From Palaemon carinicauda (Eukaryota; Arthropoda; Malacostraca; Decapoda; Palaemonidae), in NCBI RefSeq assembly GCF_036898095.1, contig NC_090730.1, positions 32,886,761-32,950,760 on the forward strand: 64,000 nt of DNA. The letters are read 5' to 3'. Every line of letters begins with the position of its first letter. Position 1 is the first letter of the stretch. This document shows positions 32,704 to 43,505 of the stretch, piece after piece. The notes below the pieces were generated by a model that worked only from the letters and a program-made list of their open reading frames with translations, was not told where the DNA came from and did no database searches. A program made the translations under genes and the position numbers.

Positions 32704-35700
32704 TCAGCCGCTCCCTCTAGGATTCTTGCCTCCCCTGGAGGACTTTCCGCCCTTCTTGTCTTTGACAGGAAAGGGCTGCTGTTTGGACACCTTCGTCTTT
32801 GCTGCTGCTGCCGGTTTCGTCGACTTGGACTGGCGAGGTTGTTGGGGTGCTAGAGGTTTGTAGGGCTTAGACGTAAGAGACCTTTGGAGGAGAGAATCGT
32901 GGTTCGATTTCCTCCACCTCTCAGCTGCCTGTTCCACATCCTTGGACTCAAACAGGCTCTTTCCTAGGATGGAAGAGTGTCTGAGCTTGCAGACATCCAC
33001 GGCTGGGACCTTCGCGTGGAACCTCTCGGTCACCGCATCACGTCGTTTCAAGATCGAGTTTGCCCACAAGTTCGAAACTTGGTGGGCCAGATGGGCCAAA
33101 ACTCGATGGTACGTGCGCCCAAGAGGAGGAAGGTCTCCAGGGCCTTCCTGGTGCTTTCCTTAGACAGATCCTCGGATCGCAGCAGGATGCCCAGAGACCC
33201 TAGCAAGACATCCAGCCACGAAGTGGCCTGCATGGCACACTTTGCGACCTTCTCCTGACTCAGGATCTCCGTTGCCGAGAATGTCACCTGCCAGTTGGAG
33301 AGTCTCTCAAGAGAGACTCCCCTGGTAAGCTCTTCCACGGAGTGGTGGAGCGGGAGAGCTAAACAAAGCTCCTCCATGATCTCAAAGTACCTCCTCTGTT
33401 GGACGCGAGGAGGTGGGAGGAGCTTGTTACCAGCAGAGGAACGGCTGGAGGAGGCGAGTTCCGAAAGCTGGCCCTCAACCTTATCTCTGGCACTCTTCAC
33501 CCCTTGGGACCAAGGCAGAGCCGCACTGGCCTTAGAGGGTTTTTGAGTGCCATAGACTTGGTCCAGGACCGTATCCTTGCCTTCACGAGGGGCGGTCTCG
33601 GGGTCCTTGAACTTGTTGAGATGCCTCATCAAAGTCAGGACTTGCCAGAAGGCGTGCTCTGAATCATGCTGCTCTCCTCCTGGTGAATTGGCAGCAAAGT
33701 CTCCTGTCCCCTACTGTTCTACTTGGGGGGACACGTGGACGTTCTCCTGGGGTCTCGCTAGCTCTGGTCGTATCCTTGAAGAAGACTTCGGGACGGTCTT
33801 CGAGTCCTTCGGTTCCCTTCTAGGAGGGATGCAGGACTCCAGTAAAGAAGTCTGAGGGCTCTTCTCCGCCCCAGTACGCGACGATTCTCCTACTCGTGGT
33901 GGGGTCTCTCCCATTGGTGCGGTGGGAGAAGGTCTTACCTCGATAGATTCTCCTGAGGACGGAAAAGCTTCGTCCACAGGAGAAGGAGAGAATGTCTGAG
34001 AGGGGGAAGGAGCCTTCCTTACGGACTTCTTAGGAGCCAGTTTGACCCTAGGAGAAGTCACCACGAACTCTATTCCTCTCTTCCTCTTCAGTGGGGTCGT
34101 TGGTTTGAGACCCAAATCAGCGAAGGCAGGCTTAACAGCCTGGAAGACCGCTCTGATAAGGGACCCAAACCAAGGCTGTCGACTGACAGACGCAGTGTCA
34201 GAGATTCCCACTGGAGGAAAGGGGATCGGGCAATCCTTTGGAGTAGACACCATTGGGCCTGCCTGAAAGGAAGAAGAAGATTGGTGCCTAGACCTCTCTG
34301 AAGACTTCCCCTCCTCCTGCGAGCGTGCTATTCTGCGCTTGCCGGGGGGGGGATCGTGAAGATGATGACCTGGTTGTATGCGCTCCTGAAGACTCGCTTG
34401 GCTGCTCGCGCTGCGAAACCCGTCGGGAATCGCGTTTAGGGTTGCGTTGGTGCTCTCGCAATGGACAAATCGTAGGTTCGAGCGCGGGCGCGTGGAGATG
34501 AAAGCGTGGGCAAGGGGGCACATAGGCGCGGGGGCGCGGGGGCGCGCGGGCACGCGGGCGAGGGTGCACGTGGGCGCGCAGGCGAGGGCACGCGCGGCGG
34601 TAAGGGCGAGCGTTGGTGGCTGGGAGAATGACGGCGCGCAGACGAGCGGCGGCGTGTTGGCGAGTGATGGCGCACAGGCGAGCGATGGCGAGTAGGGCGA
34701 GAAGGTGAGCGATCGCGCTCAGGAGAGATAGCGCGTGGGCGTGTAGGAGACCTTCGGCGAGAAGGATCGTGAGCGCGAGGGCGCTGAAGAGTGCTTACGC
34801 GCAGGCGATGATTCGCGCGGGTGCGCAGGAGATCGCTGGTGCTTAGGTGCGCGGTCTGGAGCAGGGCCAGCAGGTGTAGAAGCGCGTACTGGAAGCTGCT
34901 CGTGGGCGCGTGCAGGAGACTTCTCGTGAGCGCGTGGGCGTGTAGTGTCTCGTCCAACTCTGGAAGTGCGCAAAGGCGAGTGCGCACGATGGCGCGCAGG
35001 CAAGGGCTGACGCGTGGGCGAGTTCCGAGGACGCGCAGGTGATCGCGGGCGAGAAGGAGAAGGAAGAGTCTCCTTGCCTGCGTCCAGATCTGGGGTCGTG
35101 GGCATGCGGGCGAACGATGACGCGCAGGAGAAGATCGCTGGCGAGCTGGAGATCGTGGGCGGAGATCGTGAGCCCGCACGGCACGTGTCAGGGCGCGCAG
35201 ATGTGCGCTGGCGAGTAGGAGATCGCTGGTGCACAGGAGATCGCTGGCGCGTAGGCGAGCGCTTGTGAGCAGGAGAGCGCTGGCGAACAGGAGTACGGTG
35301 ACGAGCAAGAGAGCGCTGACGAGTTGACTCTGCCTCTGCTGCAGGAGATCGCTGGCGCTTAGGAAGGTCCTCAGCAACAACGGGAGAGCTCTTGTGCGCT
35401 ACTGCGCGCGAGCGCGCAGGAGAACGTGAGCACACAGGTGAAACCTGGCGCTTAAGGGACTTGCTCACATTGTGAGACAAGCCCTTCTGCCCCGAAGGGA
35501 CCGGAGGCCATTGGAAAACGGGGTGTGTGGGCGCCCACAGTGCGTCAGCTTCCAGGAACGGAGAAGGAAGATCCACAGGTCTGGCAGGGGTTGGAGATCG
35601 CGAACGATCTGCAGAGAGGTCCAGAGATGCAGCTGGAACGGTCAACTCACGTCGAGGAGGAACCTCTGTGGGGGACGTCGAGGGCGAAGAACCGAAGAGG

Positions 35701-36559
35701 CGCCTCCTAACTCCCTTGTAGGGAGAAGGAAGACCTCTACGGCGGAGAGGAGGGCGAGCCTTGCGGCGAAGACGACCTCTAAAAGCAGGCACACCATCAT
35801 CGGTCCTCCGAAGAGGAGTCTCTGTCAGTGAACTCCCCCGAGGGGGAGAATCACCCGCAGGAGAGACTGTTGGACTCAGCTCCTCCCTCGAAGGATGTTT
35901 GGAGGGGGGAACTGAGCCTTCAGCCACATCAGCAACCAAGGCAAGGGTTTGACCCAACCCGTCGGAAGCCTCTGCCACAACAACGTCGACGATAGACAGA
36001 GGATCTACCTCCGCTATCACCGGCGACTGCTTAACAGCTGCTCCCAACTGGATCAAGTCAAACAGGGCTTCCCTGGAGGGCGAACCCTTAAGCCCCAAGG
36101 AAGCCCAAAGCTGTAATAAATCATCATTAGACACAGCGTTATTAATATCCTCCCCCGGAGGAGGAGGAGGAGCTGCCTCGCTATAGGAGGCAACTCCCTC
36201 TCCCCAACCCCGAGGTTGGTCAACAAAAGAATGGCCTATGCTACCACTCGCCGGCCTCTCACGAGAGACCGATAGAGTGGGAGCTTCGGAGGAGGTTCGG
36301 GCAGCGGAAGAAGAGTCCTTGGAACCCCCTCCTTCTTCAAGGCAACCCTTGAAGGAGAAAGATCGCGCTTAGACTTCTTCTTCCGTCGCCGGGAAAACCT
36401 CTCCCTCTGGGAGGTAGACCACTCCCTGCACTCACTGCAAACTTTGTCTCTATCACACCGTTGACCTCTGCAGTACGGACACAAGGTGTGAGGGTACGTC
36501 TCAACCGCCGACATAAAAGTCCCACAAGGGCGGCCGGGTAAACCAGGGCACTTCTGCAT
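32704..36559 (-). pseudogene. DIRS Gag-like region, element C1 (frameshifted)
   Basis: It starts at the ATG at 36559 with the Cys-rich module (QKCPGLPGRPC, HTLCPYCRGQRC, VCSECREW). A long Arg/Ser/Pro region (34719-35450) is built on units such as TRQRSPVHQRSP, resembling SR-type repeats. It is followed by a more globular part (33048-33632: ATSWLDVLLGSLGILLRSEDL) and a basic C-terminus (KDKKGGKSSRGG) ending at 32704. The frame changes at least four times, partly in the repeat region, so this copy cannot make full Gag. The layout matches C3. Confidence 0.75.
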
Positions 36560-36674
36560 GATAGAGGTAGAGGCCAACTTCCGAACACACACTGAAAGAA
36601 AAAGCAAAAAAGATTAAGGCTGTCAATATGCGAGGGTGAGGTAGACACGTCTGACCATCACCCGAGCCAAAAGC

Positions 36675-36842
36675 GAAGTGAATCAGTTCACCGGTGTGTG
36701 AGGGGGGAGGGGTAGCTAGCTACCCCTCCCCTACCCCCTCGCTAACTAGCGAGGGGGTATTTAACCCTCGTTAAAAATCTAATGGCTCGTCATTCAGCTA
36801 TGCCGAAAGTAATAATGTACCCCATATAAATAGCATGGTTTG
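36675..36842 (-). repeat. Right inverted terminal repeat of DIRS C1
   Basis: Reverse complement of 28974-29139. Confidence 0.9.
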
Positions 36843-36862
36843 TATTTCTGTTACGGAACAAT

Positions 36863-37104
36863 TGTATTTTACCTAACGATACAAACCTTGAGCTCTTTAT
36901 TTGGTATATACATTTGGCAAAGCTGGAAGACCAGCCATAAGACTTTTAACGACGTGTAACTACGCCAACGCTAGTTAGCAGGGGGTAGGGGAGTTAGCAC
37001 CAGGTACCCCGCTCACACACACACACCAGTGTTGTCTCATCACTTTTGATTGCAGGCAGGACTTACAAGGGAATAGGTGATGGGAGCCCAAATTTGTAGA
37101 GAGA
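36863..37104 (-). mobile_element. Left terminal repeat of DIRS C0, interrupted by C2
   Basis: It has the layout of a family C left end (GATACAAACCTTGAGC, AAGCTGGAAGACCAGCC, GCTAGTTAGCAGGGGGTAGG) but is divergent and lacks the first 15-20 bases. It stops where the left end of C2 begins. Its reverse complement matches the remnant right end at 61357-61446 (ACGTC-x-TTAAA, CTTCAGGCTTTGC), which suggests both belong to one old element. Confidence 0.7.
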
Positions 37105-37139
37105 TGACAAATTCGTAGGTAATTTGTATTTTTCCTAAC

Positions 37140-37295
37140 TATACAAACCTTAGCTATTTATTAGGGGTTATACTTTCAGTGGAGCTGAAATGACGAGCCA
37201 TTAAAATTTAGCGAGGGTTAACTACCCACACTGCTAGTTAGCAGGGGTAGGGGGGGGAGCTTGCTACCACTCCTGTTCACACACTTGTGATTTGA
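37140..37295 (+). repeat. Left inverted terminal repeat of DIRS C2
   Basis: Reverse complement of 58345-58510. Confidence 0.85.
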
Positions 37296-37350
37296 TCACT
37301 TTGCTTGGAGGTAGGACTTCAAGGGAGATAGGGATGGCGGGCAAGTTTGT

Positions 37351-37450
37351 ATAAATAGCTAAGGTTTGTATAGTTAGGAAAAATACAAATTATCTACGAA
37401 TTTGTCATTTGTTCCGTAACTGGAATACAAACTACGCTATTTATTAGGGG
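37351..37450 (+). repeat. ICR of DIRS C2
   Basis: It joins the reverse complements of the left outer end (37105-37160) and the right outer end (58480-58525). Its right-end half matches C2 (CTGGAATAC) and not C1 or C3 (CCGAAATAC), which independently pairs these two distant termini. Confidence 0.9.
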
Positions 37451-37899
37451 TGACTCACCCATTAGGAAGGGTGGACGTCCCTGCCAATCTGGCTTTTGGC
37501 TTTGCCCGGGGACTCATCTGAGTATGTTAGTACTCAAAAATAAGGAGTCCCTGCCCTCGGTAAACCTTTCTACGCAAGGTCCGCGGCCTACGCAAGCTGT
37601 GTTTTGAGACTTGCAGAAGTGGGACTGTCCAGGTAAAGTTATTCCAAGTCTATGTAGGAAAAACCTGACGTAACCAAGACTTCCCAATACCACCTCACTA
37701 GGGTATGGGGACGCAACAGTATTAGCTTAATACTAGGTACACAAGGGAGCATGGTTTACCTGCAATGGTTTGAGGTCAGCTTATGCAGAGAACCCATGAT
37801 GCTGCTTTCCCCACATGAGGATAGGATGAAGAAAAGAATAAGAGCCAGTCAAATCTTTTCATTCACGCAGAATAAAACCGGGTAAGTGCCCTCAACCTT

Positions 37900-39700
37900 C
37901 TGCTACTTGTCCAATAAGGAGCTTGAGGTATACAACCAGCTGTTGTGCAGCCACCACCGGACCGATAGAGATCGTATCGAGTTCCTGTGGGTCACGTCTT
38001 GCAGGAAAAAGGTTATGAAAGTCACCTGGGGCATTCACATCCTTTCTTGTAAAACCTGCGTCACAGAGTAATCTGCTAAGAAGGACCAGGGGCATAGTTA
38101 TGCCCCTGATACTGTGAGTCATCATGTCGAGATGATGTTTCGGTGATCCTCCTCTAGTCTCTCCCAGTGCTGACAAGAGGAGGGACCCAGGCAGGCTGTT
38201 GCCGTTTTCTTTAGGTAAAGTCTCATACCTTACCCTGGGTACAGTAACAGATGATCTGGATCGTCCGTTACCTAGTTGAGACTTGTGTAGGATCCGTCAC
38301 CTCTGGAGACCGTGTCTGGCGACATACTCAGGGACGAAACTGAACATTGTCTTTCGCCCTTCTCAATAATGGGCGATGTCGAAAGAGAGACCATGAAGTT
38401 CCTTGACTCGTATGGTTGCTGTCCGAGTGTATAGGAACATTGTGTTCTTAAATCAGGAGAAAATTTGTTGCCTGGTGAAGTGAAACATAAGGAGGTCCCT
38501 TTAGGGATCGGAGCTTTGAACCATGTTCTGAGAGGAAGGTCTCAATTCCGACTGGGGAAAGGCAAGTTGTAAGTCCGTATGAGTTAGGAAAAGTCTATCG
38601 ATGAGAGGGTGTCCCTTTCTTTCAGTTTGAAGGTGAAGGATCAAGGTTGAGTGATCATCTTTACCTGTCGGAACTGAATATGGGGTCTTTTCTTCTTGTA
38701 TATACTCGAGGATTCCGCTATTGCTGGAATCGAGGTATCGAGTGGAGAGACACTTTCACATGACACCAACCACACAAGACACGATACTACCCGGTAGACT
38801 GATGCTGAGGAATTTCTCAGATATCTAGACAACCTTTTCGCAAAGAGGTATTGGGTAGTCTTCAGGCGTACAATCATAGCAAAGCTATAGCTTGTGGTAG
38901 GTGTTGAAGTGGGTTGTCTTATGTGGAGAAGGTTCTCTTGGAGAGACTATCAGGAGCTGCATAAGGTTTGAAGACCATTCTGCATAATGCCATAGCGGAG
39001 CTAGGAGAGTCCTTGAGAGATTGGCCGATGTTCTAGCCTTGTTGAGTGCCCTTCTCCAGATAAAACAGGGACGAGACGTAAACGTCATTGTTGTACCCAC
39101 CGTTGTTGTCAGAGAGCCTTGAGGTCTAGGGCTGGTGAGCAACGGTAGCCTGAGATTCAGGAGCGTTGCGAACAGACCCCCTAGTTGGAGGACCTCGTAA
39201 AGTCGGTACGTTGTTGGCTACATGGCGATCCAAAGTCCATTCAGTATACCTTATCTGAGATGCTGTGCACAGAATGTCGGCGAGCACGTTCTTCCAGTCT
39301 GGAATGAAGCGGGCTGATAGTGGTACCGAACGGACTTTGGCCCATTTTAGTGTTTATACTATTAGATGGGAAGAAGCTACAAGCCATTTCCTACTTGCTT
39401 GTCGATTTGAGTCTCTATGTGGTGTGTGGTGTGTTGTCCATCACATCACTGAGTGGTCTGTTAGGAACTGATGAGGCTGCTGAAGGACCGGAGAGTTGGC
39501 CTTCATCTCTTAAGAGATTTAAGTGAAGGTACCTTCAGGCTGTCTAGAGGGCTGAGGTCGTGTGGTGCAGCACTATGGTCCCTCCTTTCTTCTTTTTTCC
39601 GACTCAAGTCTCATGGAATGGAATTCGTTCTCGTTTCGAGAAGGTTTTGTGGAGATTGGTGTCTAGAATCAATCCCAGATACACAGTGATCTAGAGATCA
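37900..39700 (-). pseudogene. DIRS YR and RNase H/methyltransferase-like remnants, element C2
   Basis: Heavily mutated. YR traces include RYLRNSSASVYRVV (38640-38877) and, near 37900-38000, the SIGPVVAAQQLV C-terminus shared with C3. The methyltransferase-like part is at 38885-39142 (LLAPLWHYAEWS), and RNase H sequence follows to about 39640. At about 39680 RT-type sequence (compare 31880-31920 in C1) ends, and gag-type repeat sequence begins shortly after, so the RT palm was deleted. Confidence 0.7.
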
Positions 39701-40179
39701 GACTGTTGATGCTTTCCTGTTTGCTGACAGTGGTCTGTCAAGGAAAAAAGAAACTTCGGAAGAGACAGGGACCAAGGATTTCCCGTTTCGATTCCCCTTG
39801 TAGGATGGAATCTTCGGGATCTTCAATCCTTCAGTGAAGCCTTATTCCTCTTTCCCGGTGGCAATGTTTGCGTGCCTGCGGGGAGGAATCGGGCAATGGT
39901 GACCTGTCCAAAAAGTTTTATTCCTTGTTACTACCTATTGCGCGAGTGTGTAGGAAAGTACTGGAGTGATGGCACACAGGATGATGCTGGTGCTCAATTT
40001 TTGCCTGGAGAGCAGGCCAGCACTGGCTCTTTGACAAGAGCTGGTGCATTGGATCTGCGAGCCCTGACTCTTTGGCAAGAGCTGGCGCATTGGATCTGAG
40101 GGCGCAGGAAAGTGCGGAAGAGCGCTGGCACGCAGTAAGGCACTATTGTATGTAGTTTTGTGCATTCTCACTAGAATGC

Positions 40180-41400
40180 GTCAAAGCGTGTGACTGGTTG
40201 CGCAAGGGCGGGTGCATTGGCGCGTGCGTAAGAGTACTACGTGGAGACTGCTGGTGCGCGCGTGCGGAAGACCATTGGCGCAGGAGACCATCAGCGCCCG
40301 CGGGCAGAAGACTGTCGGCGCGCACAAGATCATTGGAGAGCAAAAGCATTGCCGCGCGTGCGTGTACGCGGAAGGCCATCGGGCGCACGCACAGGAGACC
40401 ATTGGCGCTCGCGCATGGAATACCGTTGGCGCGGGCGGAAGGCCACCAGCGCGCGCACGCGCGGAAGGCCACCGGCGCGGGTACGCACGGAAGGCCGTCA
40501 GCGGGCGCACGGAGGACTGTCGGCGAACTTGCACAGTAGACTGTTGGCGCGCGGGCGCAAAAAGAATCGGCGCTCCCGTGCCCGGGAGACCATCAGCAGT
40601 CGCTCGCGGAAGAAAGTCGGTGCAGGCGCGCGGGACACTATCGGCGCCCGCGCGGAAGAAAGTCGGCATGCGCGCGGAAGAAAATTTGCGAGCGTGCGCA
40701 AGACTGTTGGCGCGAGCGCAAAAATATTGACGCGCGCATGGGACACAATCGGCGTGCGTGCGCGGAAGATTGTCGGCGCGCGCAAGACTATTGGCGCGTG
40801 TGCGGAAAATCATCGGCGCCCGCGCGCGCAGGAAAGTTGGCGGACACGCGCGGGAGACCATCAATGCCCGCGCGCGGAAGAAAGTTGGAGCACACGCGCG
40901 GGAGACCTTTGGCACGCACGCGAGGAAGAAAGCCGGCCCAAGCGGAAAACTGTTTGTGCACACGCGCAAGACTGTTGGCGCGCGCAGGAGACAATCGGCG
41001 CCCGCGCGCGGAAGATTGTCGGCGCGTGCGCATGACTGTTGGCGCACACGCAAGACTATTGCTGCGAGCGCGGAAAATCATCGGCGCGCGCGCGGAAGAC
41101 CGTCGGCGCCCGCGCGCGGAAGACCGTCGGCGCCCGCGCGCGGAAGACCGTCGGCGCCTGCGCGCGGAAGACCGTCGGCGCCCGCGCGCGGAAGACCGTC
41201 GGCGCCCGAGCGCGGATGACCGTCGGCGCCCGCGCGCGGAAGACCGTCGGCGCCCGCGCGCGGAAGACCGTCGGCGCCCGCGCGCGGAAGACCGTCGGCG
41301 CCCGCGCGGCGAAAGACCGTCGGAGCCCGCGCGCGGAAGATCGTCGGCGCCCGGGCGTGGAAGATCTTCGGCGCGCTCACGGTAGACTGTCGGAGGGCAC
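40180..41400. repeat. GC-rich minisatellite, 24-bp unit
   Basis: Degenerate copies of GCGCGCGGAAGACCGTCGGC plus GCCC run through the block and become nearly perfect at about 41085-41350, with around eleven copies. On the minus strand each unit reads GADGLPRA. The array looks like an expansion of the short Arg/Ser/Pro coding repeats of family C gag. Confidence 0.9.
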
Positions 41401-41631
41401 GCGCGCCTAGGTAGCACTAGTAGGTTGGCAGGTCAGCTGGCAGGAAGACCAATGGCAGGACGATCAGGAACTGGGATGTGCCCTTTGTTAGGTCGAGCAT
41501 CCACCAATGGGGACCGTAAAAAGGTCCACGTTAGAGTCCAGGACCGAAGTCCAAAGGACTACGTTGCAGCGCAAGGTTGCGCTGGTAGATCGGTAGGTCC
41601 TGGTAGGTCTGCTGTGCTGGTAGGTCTGCTT

Positions 41632-42000
41632 GATCCTCCGAAGAGGTGTCTCTATGAGTGGCCTCTCTCGCGAACGAGAGAAGTGAATACTATAATTCGT
41701 AGAAGAGACTTGAAGACACCCATGATAACGCCCATGAGGGCCGGTGGATCAGCAAACTGACCTTTAACAGCAGCGATCCTCCAAAGAGGAGTCTCTGTGA
41801 GTGGCCTCTCTCGCGAACAAAAAAGGTGAACACTTCGTAGAAGAGACTAGAAGACGCCCATTAAGGGCCGGTGGATCAGCAAGCTGACCTTTAACAGTAG
41901 TGATCCTCCGAAGAGGAGTCTCTAGGAGTGGCCTCTCTCGCGAACGAGAGGTAAACACCTCGTAGAATAGACTTGCCAAGACCATGCTCCGCCCCTGAAG
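41632..42000. repeat. Tandem repeat of 127-143 bp, about 2.7 copies
   Basis: Units begin GATCCTCCGAAGAGG at 41632, 41775 and 41901. They share GTGGCCTCTCTCGCGAAC, GGGCCGGTGGATCAGCAA and CTGACCTTTAACAG. The unit start matches CCTCCGAAGAGGAGTCTCTG in gag of C1 and C3. Confidence 0.9.
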
Positions 42001-42944
42001 GAAGAGAAACTCAGCAGGGGGGGGGGGGGAAGAAGTCTGGGCGAAGGCAGCAACAGCAGTCAGAGACGATGAATTTATTAAGATGTGGGAAGTTCTCCCT
42101 CTGAAGGGAGAAACAACCTCACACCTGGGGAGGAAACTTCCCTCGGAAGGGAAATTGTCCAACCCCTGGAGGCGAACCTCCTTTAGCGTTCTAAGATGAT
42201 CTGAAGTACTGGTCATGTTGTCACAGGAGTACTTCTAAGAGAAGGGATGACGTCCATGACAACGTCCTCTGAGGGACAGCAGTGACAGCAGATTCCCAAC
42301 GCATGAACAGAACAGCTCTGCTTCTTCGGCACTCTTAGTCGAACGAAGAAAAACTACATAGTTAACTGGGAAAAAATATAATCAATTATTCAACAGAAAT
42401 TCCCTGGGGAGGAACTCCGAAGAGGAAACCCAAGGGAACAACATAAAATAAGTATTGCGCCGACAAAAAAATTAATTATTTTACAAATTCCCTAGGGAGG
42501 AACTGCGAAGAGGAACCCCGAGGGAACATCATAAAATTAAGTATTGCATCCTTCCTTACCCAGTCAACATCCACGGGAGAAGGGGGGAGCGGAGTAACTG
42601 TAATAAAAACAATTACTGTACAATTATTTAAATCCGCTAAGAATATTAAAAAATAGTGAGAACCACTGACCCTCCAAAGGGAAGTGTTCCCCATGGAAAA
42701 AAACTGAAAAGTTAAAATACAATTATATTTTCACTACAAATAATTGAGACAAATAATCGGAAGAGCAACCTAACCATACGAACCTTAGATAATTTAACGA
42801 GGGCTAATTACCACCGCGCTAGTTAGCAAGGAGGTAGGGGAGCGGTAGCTAGCTACCCCTCCCCCCCACACACACCGGTGAACTGCTTCACTTCACTTAG
42901 AGGTAGGACTTGCCTTGGGGGACAGGGCTGGTGGGCAAATATGT

Positions 42945-43044
42945 GTAAATAGCTAAGGTTTGTATGGTTAGGAAAAATACAAATTATCTCCGAATTTGTC
43001 ATTTGTTCCGTAACCGAAATACAAACCACGCTATTTACATGGGG
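42945..43044 (+). repeat. ICR of DIRS C3
   Basis: Joined reverse complements of the left and right outer ends. It keeps the full left-end sequence that is deleted at the actual left end (42747-42790). Confidence 0.9.
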
Positions 43045-43505
43045 TGACTTAACCCTTAGGTAGGGTGGAAAGTCCCAGCCTTACTGGCTTTGGCTTTACC
43101 CAGGGACTCAGAATCCGAGTGAGCAGCACTAGAGAAAAAGAGTCCCTGCACCTCGCAACTTGCGGCCTACATAAGCTTGTGTGTGGAGGATTGAAGTGTG
43201 ACTCGTCCTAGGAAGTTGACCTGAAGTCCTTTAGATGGAATTCTAGGCTAGGACGTTCCTAATACCACCTCGTCAGGGTATGGGAGACGCGACAGTATTA
43301 TCTTAATACTAGGAACCCAAGGAAGCATGGTTTACCTGCAGAGGTTTGAGGTCAGCTATGCAGAGAACCCAGGATGCTGCTTTCCCCAAGAGAGGGGAGG
43401 ATGAAGAAAGAAGTAAGGGCCAGACATACTCTTTCATTCATGCAGTCTAAAACCAGGTAACAATGCCCTCAACCTTCTGCTACCTGTCCATTAAGGAGCC
43501 TGAGG

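Larger units (their letters stand above)
28936..36862 (-). mobile_element. DIRS-type retrotransposon C1
   Basis: Inverted terminal repeats at 28974-29139 and 36675-36842 share GTAGCTAGCTACCCCTCCC and ACGAGCCATTAGATWTTTAA. The ICR at 29189-29287 joins the reverse complements of both outer ends and places the termini at about 28936 and 36862. Minus-strand order is gag (32704-36559), RT/RNase H/methyltransferase-like (31146-32660) and YR (29785-30933). All are interrupted by point stops or small deletions. Between ICR and YR lies about 500 bp of conserved non-coding sequence also found in C2 and C3. The right end abuts the truncated left end of C0. Confidence 0.9.
39870..42746 (-). pseudogene. 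Repeat-expanded gag remnant of DIRS C2 (left part)
   Basis: It corresponds to the Arg/Ser/Pro region of Gag in C1 and C3, but almost everything is turned into GC-rich tandem repeats (40180-41400) and a 127-143 bp tandem unit (41632-42000). Because the 24-bp unit has no stop codons, long frames are open on both strands here. I regard none of them as a gene. Its 5-prime continuation lies at 56410-56795, beyond C3. Confidence 0.65.

Noticed and set aside
34436..35380. Arg/Leu-rich frame of 314 codons antisense-phase to gag of C1
   Set aside because: Another reading of the Arg/Ser/Pro coding repeat. The RQRSP-type frame is the one shared with C3.
40180..41400. Possible CRISPR array because of regular 24-bp repeats
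   Set aside because: There are no unique spacers, the unit is directly tandem, and the context is a eukaryotic retrotransposon.
40181..41417. Several Arg/Ala-rich open frames of 100-290 codons on both strands
   Set aside because: They come from a GC-rich 24-bp tandem repeat without stop codons and have no independent support.
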